Assembly: GCA_951812925.1 (NCBI GenBank) | Contig: OX638371.1 | Span: 118,567,124 to 118,631,123 of the forward strand | Source: Calliopum simillimum | Lineage: Eukaryota > Arthropoda > Insecta > Diptera > Lauxaniidae | Reading direction: 5' to 3' | DNA length: 64,000 nucleotides | In this document: piece by piece, positions 55,725-64,000 of the stretch | Position numbering within the stretch: the stretch's first letter is position 1 | Layout: every line of letters begins with the position of its first letter | The notes under the pieces: model-generated | What the model saw: the letters and a program-made list of their open reading frames with translations, nothing else | Databases searched by the model: none | Told to the model about the DNA's origin: nothing | Program-made: the position numbers and the translations under genes

Positions 55725-58690
55725 GTGCCACTTTGAAGAAAAAACTTTGGGAAATAATTCAATATAAAAATGCTATATTATTTTCTACTTGTGCGACTTT
55801 TGCTACTTCCGTTTCCAGTTCGTTTCTTTTATTATATTTGAATTTGAATCAATGTTTTTTTTGTCTTGTTGTCCTTCCATCAGTCTGCCTCACTGCATAG
55901 CTACAATTTGTGTGACCCAGTAAGGAAAAGCATCATGAAGAACCTTTAAATTGCACATTAGTAAGAAAATTGTCAAAAACTTTGAGTTGTAGAGTTTGTG
56001 AGGGGACTAGCTACTTCCAGTATGATTTCTCCTTATGTTTTGAGACATTATACGTTTTTTTATTAATATTAAGTATGAAACAATTTTTTGAAAGTTTTTT
56101 AATCATTTAAAAATCAAGGGTTTTTACCAAACAATTGATTTCGCACATAAAAGAAATGAGTTCAAAATTAACACATCAATGAGCATCAGTATTAATAAAA
56201 GTCCTTTGATTTTTTCTTTCTTATCATCTTTCTCTACTGGGTAACGTTTCTTGCTAATATGTATAAAAGTATGAGCTGGAGTGCGATTTGGTTTGTTTTC
56301 TTTTGCTCAATATCTTTTTTTAGTTTTTTATGGTTTTGTTTTTAAGCTTCCACTGATTTTTCATGCCATGTTCTCTCTCCTCGTGCCTTTTTTCTGCAAT
56401 TCTATCAAAGACTTCATGATGGAAAACAATAAACTTCGTGGGATATTATGGAGTAGCTTCCCTGTCGTTGCGTCTGTCATATTGAGGTTCTTATGAGTGT
56501 GCTGCTCTCCAGACGTTTGTTTCGTCGGTTTCGGTATGCACATTCAATTCGCCAACGAACAACGAAACGAGGACAACAGATGGCGGGAACTTGAGATGAA
56601 AATCATTTATTAAACATTTTGGTTGACGTCTGGAAGACAGTCGAACTAACAAACAGTCAGTTGGTTAGTGAGTCAAAACAAAGCATGCGAAAGGACACGA
56701 CGACAACGACAAAGTTGGAAAGCACAAAGAAAACATCCAACAAAATAATGAACAATTTTTGATATTTTTTTAAATTTTCTTTAATTTTTTGCATTGCGTT
56801 TTATTCCTCAATTTTGCAATAATGAGCAGAGTTATGAGAAGAAATTCAAGCAGAAATTATCAATTTTGCCTTTAGCTTTGTCAATAGATGGCGCATATAG
56901 TGGAATGGAACATACATTGGGTGTTTGGAAAGAGCTAGCCAAAGGATATTGCAAAAGCTAAAAACTGAAAAACACAACACATGATCTGTTGTTTCCAAGT
57001 CAGTGTAAATTTTTCTATTTTTCTGCTGAGGTTTGTAACAACTTCTCGCACTCTGAGTTAAGTTATTTTTGTACCAATTGGAGACTTTGCAGTAGGCTTC
57101 GGGGCCAACAAAAGTATCGGTTTCCAGATTTGAGACCCATCACCCCAAGGTGATTGGAGATAGAAGAGTTCAAAAATTGCTTCATCTTGAACTGATTTAA
57201 TGTAGGTAGTTTCAAGTGTGTTAAACTTTGTTCAGGTTTTCAACAAAACAAAAAAAACCCCTCTGTTTCACTGAAGAATACACAAAATATTGCATTATGA
57301 AATATAGATAACAGTTAATTTGAAAACGAAATACCAACATCAATTAATTGTTGTGGCTTTACTCTCATCTTTGCGCCACTAAGAGTAGATTTTAATAAAA
57401 TGCCCAGTGGATTAAAGTGCGCTCTATTGGGAAAAAAACTTTGCTGGCACGATTCCGAGTGCTGTGACGTAAATTTCACAAACATTGTTTTTCAATTAAC
57501 AGCATTACACCTTAAATTGTGATTGAGTGTGACAGCGGGACGTATTGGCCAAGTTTCCTCATCGAATTAAACAAACACATACGTACGGACAAATGCAAAA
57601 ATCGCATATTCGTACGCTAATTAACAATAAAATATTCGGAAAAAAGCGCAGAATAAAAATCCAGTGAAAATGCTTAACACAAAAAAATATAATTAAAATT
57701 TCTGATTGTATAAAGTCAACCAACCATTAAATGAGATACAATTACAATAATGATGGCAGTGCAGCGGGGCATCGGTGCATCATCGGGCAGTGGCAGTGGT
57801 GTAATGCCTGATGCTTTATGCTGCGCAAGTGACTGGCGTCATCTGCTGGCCAATGTTTTTAACTGTTCATTATCAGCCTAACGTGCTTCGACGCTGCCGA
57901 CAAAACGACCAACAAGCGATGCATTTTCGCCAACCACTGTGGATTTCTGGGTTTTGTCATTAATTGTCAATAATATGACATTTACTGGCAGCTGCCATTC
58001 CTCCGAGCCCTGTGACTGGTCGCCACAAAGTCTCCATCACTGAGCTGATTATGTAATTATTTTGTTTTTAATTTTTTCCCTCCATTTTTTTTTGTTGGCT
58101 TAAATTATAAACTGCTGATGCAGCAGCCGCGCTTTTGTGTTACTCAGCTTGTCAACGTTTTGCCGCAAAGTTTAATTCTATTAGCAATCATTAAAAACAT
58201 CCCCAACCACAATGGCCGCGGTTCAGTTGCTGCCGCGGCGATGGCGGTGCCAGCAAAATTTTTTTTATTAAACTCCCATATTCATTAATTCGTCATAATC
58301 TGCAGTCACGAAAAGTGAACGAAAACCAGAAAAAGGACAATTAATTGCTTACATTGTCACTATCCTTTTTCTGTGCTGGCCGAAATGGGTTAATTTTTGT
58401 TTTTTAGTAGATAGTGCCCAGCCATGACGTTATGCCTCATGATAATTTTATAGCACAGCTTTAAAATATTGGGATAGATAACGATATGAATCACAATCGT
58501 TTGCAGTTTCGGAGCTGACCACTTTCGCCTCAAGCATTTCATTTTAGTTCGATCAATGTATTGTGTTTGAGATCAATATTTTAACCAATTTCCAACTGCT
58601 GTTCGATTAATCGAACATAAAAATTCTCCATTTTCAATTATTTTTAAAGCTATGAAAGTAAATAATATCAGAAAGATAACTAAATCTATA
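55725..58690. other. Unique non-coding region, possibly regulatory
   Basis: AT-rich to about 56500, then balanced sequence. From about 57750 to 58250 it is unusually GC-balanced and complex, with CAGTGGCAGTGG repeats and TTAATTGTCAATAATATGAC. This looks like constrained non-coding DNA but cannot be proved from one genome. No exon recognised. Confidence 0.35.
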
Positions 58691-59920
58691 TGAAGAACTC
58701 CACCCACGCCAAGTGTACCAAAAAAAAAATTTTTTTTTCTCCGATTTCGCTCAAATTTGGCAATATGGTAGATCCTGTGTGCAAGAACAACAACCCGGGT
58801 TCTAGTACCATTTGTTGTTAAAATACAGGGTGTTGAAGTTGGCGTTTGTAGTAATTTTCATGAAAAGGGTGTTTTTTTTTTAGAAATTTATAGCTTACAC
58901 TAAAGTTTGTAAATTGATAGATCTAAGTTAATGGTCCCATTTATTTTGAAATGTTTTTTTTATAAAAAAATTTCTTGGTGAAAAAAAATTTTTTACACTT
59001 AAAAATACTTTTGAATTTTTTTTAAAAAAAGAGCCCTAAGATTTGTTTAAAAAGTACCTTAAATTAAAGCATAATTTATAAGCTTTAAAATGATGTATGA
59101 CTCAAGATGAGATTCGGACGCTACATGGGAGTTTTTGGCTTTTGAACGCCCGTGGCAGAACAAAATCTTTTTTTACTCGAGAGGAAAACATCTTACGTAA
59201 AAAGTGTACAAAGCCAAAAATGCTTAGAATCGTCTAAGAAATATGTGTGAATTATTTTGGAATTTTTTAAAACTTTTTTTTTGAATAATTTTTGAAATAG
59301 TTTTTTTTATAAAAAAATTTTTGCAAAAAATATTGAAAGGAAAAAAATTTTTTTTTTAGCTTGGACGATTTTAAGCACTTTTTGCTATATACACTTTTTA
59401 CGTAAGATGTTTTCCTCTCGAGTAAAAAAAGATTTTTGCCAGCCACGGGCGTTCAAAAGCCAAAAACTCTTATTTAGCGTCCGAATCCCATCTTGAACCA
59501 TACATCATTTTAAAGCTTATAAATTATGCTTTAATTTAAGATACTTTTAAAAAAAATCTATGGGGGCTTTTTTTAAAAAAAATTCAAAAGAATTTTTAAG
59601 TGTAAAAAATTTTGGTGAAAAAAAATTTTTTTCACCAAGAAATATTTTTTTATAAAAAGAACGCTTCAAAATCAATGGGACCAGTAACTTAGATTTATCA
59701 ATTTACAAACTTTAATGCAAGCTATAAATTTTTGATTAAACACCCTTTTCATGAAAATGACCAAAATCGCCAAGTTCAACACACTGTATTTTAACGGCAA
59801 ATGATACTAGGACCAAATCCTCCCGGATTGTTGTTCTTGCACACTGGATCTACCATATTGCCAAATTTGAGCAAAATCGGAGAAAAAAAATTTTTTTTTT
59901 GGTACACTTGGAGTGCTTCA
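58691..59920. mobile_element. Foldback element, ~0.6-kb arms
   Basis: The left arm (58691 to about 59300) and right arm (about 59310 to 59920) are inverted copies. Both contain CTCCGATTTCGCTCAAATTT, TTGGCAATATGGTAGATC, AATACAGGGTGTTGAAGTTG (with variants), TCATTTTAAAGCTTATAAAT and GGACGCTA. The symmetry point is near 59305. A single arm of the same family lies at 63085-63290. No coding capacity. Confidence 0.85.
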
Positions 59921-62900
59921 TATTTATGTAACTTTGAACTTTTGGCTATTCAAAATTATTTAACAGTTAAAGTCGATAGACCTTCCTAAGAAGAAATAAG
60001 TGATGAATTTTGTAGTCAAAGGACAAAGTTATTTGCCTCAATCAATACCTGAATGGCACAGACCAAACTTGATTTGTGAACACCGAAAGATAAATATCGT
60101 CGTTGCGAGTTTAAAAGAGGCTGCTCATAAGCCTCATGTAACCATGACGTGTTCACCAACCACATTTGATCGTTTTTGTATGGCATTTTATTGGGTATGC
60201 GTTAACGTTCGATTAATCGACATAATGAGAAAACAACTGGAGTAAAATTTTTTAATGTGAATTTGGAATCAGGTGGCGCTAACGACTCTAGAAACATACA
60301 TTATATGAAAAAAATTTTGAATTTTAGCAGCGTAGTTGGATAAGGGTTAAAAGGAATACATTTATTTAATGGTTAACAGAATTCACAAACATCTAATAAT
60401 TGTTCATTAGTTCTGATTCACTGTGATTAAGTGGATTCCCAAACACAAATTTTTCGTAGCTTTCTTTTAAAAGTCAGAAAATCGCTATAATATTTATTAA
60501 CCGATAAAATCTCATAGTAAGCCATTTAACAAGCGACAAGGATAGCTTGGCAGGAGGATTATTCTTCTAATAACCAGAAAATAAACTTTTTTAATCAGCA
60601 AATTAAGAGCAATCAGTTCGGAAGTAGTCAGCACTGTAGATATTTGTAGATTACGAATAAACCTTGGACTTTATAAACAGAGGATGCATATTGGCATGCT
60701 TCAGATATATCGGAGTGCAAAAAAAAATTATATTTTTCCAACTCCGGCACAGTGGTTAGTTTATTGATTTTTTAGGTCAGGTAAGACAGGCAGTCCAGTA
60801 GTCCAGGAAGAAGTGGTTTAGTAGCCCATTTAGGTAATTGATAAAATATATTAAATTAAACTTCGACAAATAATGCATAATGGTAGATATTTACGGATTT
60901 GCATGAATATACTAAAAACGGGGCAGTGAAAATCAATACATATGAAATATTACTTTTTTTATAGCGACACAACTGACATTCGAAATTCGAATTATCATAA
61001 AATATTCTCTGGGAAAGAACGTTAAACTAACAAATTATCATCAATAAAATTACGAGCATCATCTGAGTCATAAACATTGTCCAAGCGAAACGGCATTTTG
61101 TCGGTTGGTCATCGTGTAGTTTTTCTTCGTATTATGGTCTCATGCCAGTCTTAAAGTTAAATTCGTAAAATGTAAATGGCGCGATGATTGCATCCCTAAA
61201 GATGGTTACTACATTGCAATTAGGGATGTCAGAAGGTCGACTGTAATAAATGTTTCACTGTTAACTAAAACTAATGGGTAGTGATGTAAATACATAGATG
61301 TACGGAAACCAATTTTACTATCAAAAAAGTTTAATTTAATAGGCCTAAAATCAAGTAGAACTGTGAGCGATTTCTGAAGGTTTTTATGAGGATCTTGTCA
61401 ATTAACTACATCGGCTCATACTCGTAAGTTACCAGATCGCGCCACAAATCGTCACATGAAATACAAAAAAGCGTAACATCATTTTAAATTTTTTCAAAGG
61501 CGTTACTAACAACGTCTTAAAACTCCAAATATTTTTAGAAGCCAGTTTTGATACCAATTTAATTTTCGGTAATACATGCCAAAACTGGATTTAAAATCTA
61601 AAATATTAATACATAATTAATATTTTTTTTTAGTAAGCACTAACCTTAAACAGATAGTTGCAAAATTTGGATGACGATCTGACGTTTTTTTCAAAAGTTA
61701 CAGTGGATTTAGTGAAACAACTTTTTTTATTTTCAAAAAAATGAAAAGAAAAAAAATTTTATATCTCAAATAAAGAAGCGATTGCCAAAACTTTGGCGTA
61801 TTTTGTAAGCAAATACAAATCAGTCTTCAAGAAAGACACTTAAAAATCCTAAATAAGCGCTGAAAGGAGGCTATATTGATGAAAAAAATCAAATTTGACT
61901 AACAAATTTGTACTTACTTCATTAGACCGGGAACTTATCAGCCGATGATGCCTTTAAAATGAAAAATCGAAATGATAAATAGGAAAATTTCACCTCCAGT
62001 CATTTTAATAAGTATATATTAAAAAAACCGATTGGCCAAATAATCAAATTCCGCTCAACATCACCAAATAACGTCAATAAATGCCAAAGTATGAAAGCAC
62101 ACTTTACGACACAACGCCATTGACGGCGACGGTGACGGTGAGTTGCAACTTCCGGCAGTGAGATTACGACAAGCATTAAACGCCTTTCATGACACGCCGT
62201 GCCATATCGTACGTTTCGTGCACTGCATCGTACCGCATTCATTGCAGCATTAGCAGCGCCATCTAAATTTTGCCATAAATGTAATGGCAAACGTGACTTA
62301 ATGTATTCAGCGGCAGTCGCTCGAAAACAATTCGAAAGTGTCCATGTCCATCCGTGTTTGTGTTGGTTTGGTCCGAGTGAGTCTTTCGCTGACACTGTTG
62401 TTGTTGCCGGGCGCATTTCGCCACAAAGTGCTCATAACAATTCCCTACAAAGTGTCCATTTTGTTTAACATGCATTTTTAGCAGTTGCAGCAACAACAAC
62501 GACAACAGCAACAATCACAACTAGCAAGGATTGTGCAGATTTGGTGCTTGTCCTGATAGCTGACAGCGTAACGGACCCACATGCATATTTATGGCAGCAC
62601 TAGAAGCAGCAGAAGAATAAGAAGAATCAAAAGGAGCAGAAGATCAAAAATTCAAAAATGCCATTTTAAATTGCATCTCCTCCTCCCATACATTTAACAT
62701 TTGTATGTGTATGTATAGAAGCTGTTGATGACAACTTTAAATGTGTGCGTAGATTTGAACAAGACCGGAAGTCCAACGCAATGGCTTGCAAATACGGAAG
62801 GCGTTTCGTTTTATTTTGTTGCATTGCAATGTTAAACAAATTCAGAACTATGCGCTGTTTGCATTGAACGGAACTAAGATATGCGTAAATATGTGCATGT

Positions 62901-63080
62901 ATTTGTTTTATGGTTTTTAATGGAAAGCAACGAATTGTGACCAACATGTGAAGACCTTATCCATTTAACAGTTTTAAAGAAATAAATGGAAAAAAACCAC
63001 AGGCTTTTGGAATATACGAAATGAAAAAAAATTTCCTTTAACAGGAAGCAAAACTCGCCAAGCGTAGCAGATAAAAATGT
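59921..63080. other. Unique non-coding region
   Basis: AT-rich to about 62000, then GC-balanced DNA (62090-62600) where both strands stay open. The longest frame is 138 codons on the minus strand, 62416-62000. None of the peptides resembles a known family. CAA/CAG repeats lie near 62490-62515. No supportable gene. Confidence 0.4.
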
Positions 63081-63084
63081 TTAA

Positions 63085-63290
63085 GTCTCCGATTTCGCTC
63101 AAATTTGGCAATATGGTAGATTCGGTGTGCAAGAACAATAATCTGGGAGGATTCGGTACTACTACCATTTGCTGTTAAAATACAGGGTGCTGAAGTTGGC
63201 GTTTTTAGTCATTTTCATGTGTTCTTTTTAGAAAAAAATATTACTTGGTGAAAATTTTTTTTTTTCAACAAAATTTTTTAAACTTAAAAA
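63085..63290 (+). repeat. Solo arm of the 59-kb foldback family
   Basis: CTCCGATTTCGCTCAAATTT, TTGGCAATATGGTAGAT, TGCAAGAACAATAATC and AATACAGGGTGCTGAAGTTG match the left arm at 58741-58850. Only one arm is present. Confidence 0.8.
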
Positions 63291-64000
63291 TACCGTAAGC
63301 AGAGGTGACTTTAACATCCGGGGGCGACTTTAACCGGCAAGAAAAATAAGATTAAAATCGTAATATTATCATCCCAAAGACTAGTTATCGATTTGTATTG
63401 GGTCAATCAGTATCCTTAAGGTATTGGCTTTTAGCGTCTGTTTTCAATATTTGATTTGAGCGCGAACTTTCGGATATATTGTTACATTTTTTAAAAGTTG
63501 TCGTATGTCGGATTTTTTAACACTCAGAAAATTACTTCTTATTGACTAGAAGGAAAATTGCTGGCGTTAGATGAGAGATATAACTAGAACTATTATTTAA
63601 TTTACTTCCCTAATCCATCGACTTTCGTGGATATATTTTTAATACATTTTTATTGGGAGTACGTTAGAAAATAAGGTTTGGGGTGACTTTCGACTGGTCC
63701 AAAGTGACCCCCAAAAAATTTTGTGTTGTTAGGGAGGCTCGAAAGAAACCCAAATTGGCCAAATTGACGCCCAAGACACTGGGTATTGTGAACTGTAATA
63801 AAAATAAAGTTAAGTCTTTCGCCATACTGAAATTATTTTTTCCTTTTTATCTTTGTAAAGCAAATGGCTACCCGGAAAGGATATTTGCTATTATTTATTT
63901 GGCGAAATTTTGCAAAAAACTAAGCCACCGAAACCTTTTAACAAATGAGGTCTAAAGTTACCTACTAAGAATTTCTTTCGTTTTTTAAATTTTTTCATTC
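63291..64000. other. Unassigned terminal stretch
   Basis: GTGACTTT-type phrases recur (63305, 63325, 63681). A 90-codon frame at 63683-63955 is not recognisable. It may be the edge of another repeat that continues beyond the window. Confidence 0.35.

Noticed and set aside
62000..62416. 138-codon minus-strand frame in GC-balanced DNA
   Set aside because: Both strands stay open here. The peptide has no recognisable domain, and I see no splice or promoter context.
1..64000. CRISPR arrays, bacterial-type operons, origins or riboswitches
   Set aside because: None seen. Composition and transposon content are those of an insect nuclear genome.

Overview
The window looks like non-coding, transposon-rich DNA from a higher (brachyceran) fly. 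It is AT-rich and has many CA, CAA/CAG and TA microsatellites. It carries mariner, hAT, CR1-like and probable Penelope-type insertions, and the repeated phrase 'gaggtgccacgcccnc' that is familiar from fly repeats. I cannot name the species. I found no host exon, rRNA or canonical tRNA gene that I can support. The protein-coding traces I recognise all belong to mobile elements, and all of them are broken. The window probably lies in a large intron or an intergenic region.

Layout. 0-4 kb: a tRNA-like Pol III head followed by a hammerhead ribozyme (249-433), a small MITE (1145-1412), and a tandem array of paired hairpins that share one loop sequence but use different stems (2163-2867). 4-15 kb: short MITEs, foldback repeats (5847-6219, 6535-7400, 11190-11650) and a long degenerate satellite (12290-13400). 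15-17 kb: a hAT element with a perfect 8-bp target duplication and a transposase remnant. 21.8-23.1 kb: a complete but frameshifted mariner. 23.8-28.4 kb: a nearly full-length CR1-like LINE with a PHD finger in ORF1. 31.0-32.2 kb: a cluster of hammerhead-related repeats. 32.6-34.5 kb: an inverted repeat with arms of about 0.8 kb. 37.0-40.3 kb: five copies of a mini-me-like repeat, one inserted inside another. 40.3-41.0 kb: two abutting tandem arrays (108 and 113 bp). 43.1-44.1 kb: an old mariner relic. 48.5-54.0 kb: two hAT elements 321 bp apart, each with an intact 8-bp duplication. 54.3-55.7 kb: a Transib-like element with a 5-bp duplication. 58.7-59.9 kb: another foldback, with a solo arm at 63.1 kb. 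The DNA between these is mostly unique and non-coding.

The most notable system is the pairing of tRNA-derived Pol III promoter heads with type I hammerhead ribozymes. It occurs at two unrelated places (249-433 and 31126-31420), and a third copy (31745-32163) is cut just before its ribozyme. At 31374-31420 the whole hammerhead core is present: CTGATGA, a 6-bp stem II, GAA, the palindromic stem III ACATATGT, a GTC cleavage triplet, and a matching 5-bp stem I. This arrangement resembles the Schistosoma Sm-alpha SINE-like elements and animal retrozymes. I know of no description of it in flies, but I cannot search. Part of a probable Penelope-type hammerhead sits in a palindrome inserted into the third copy.
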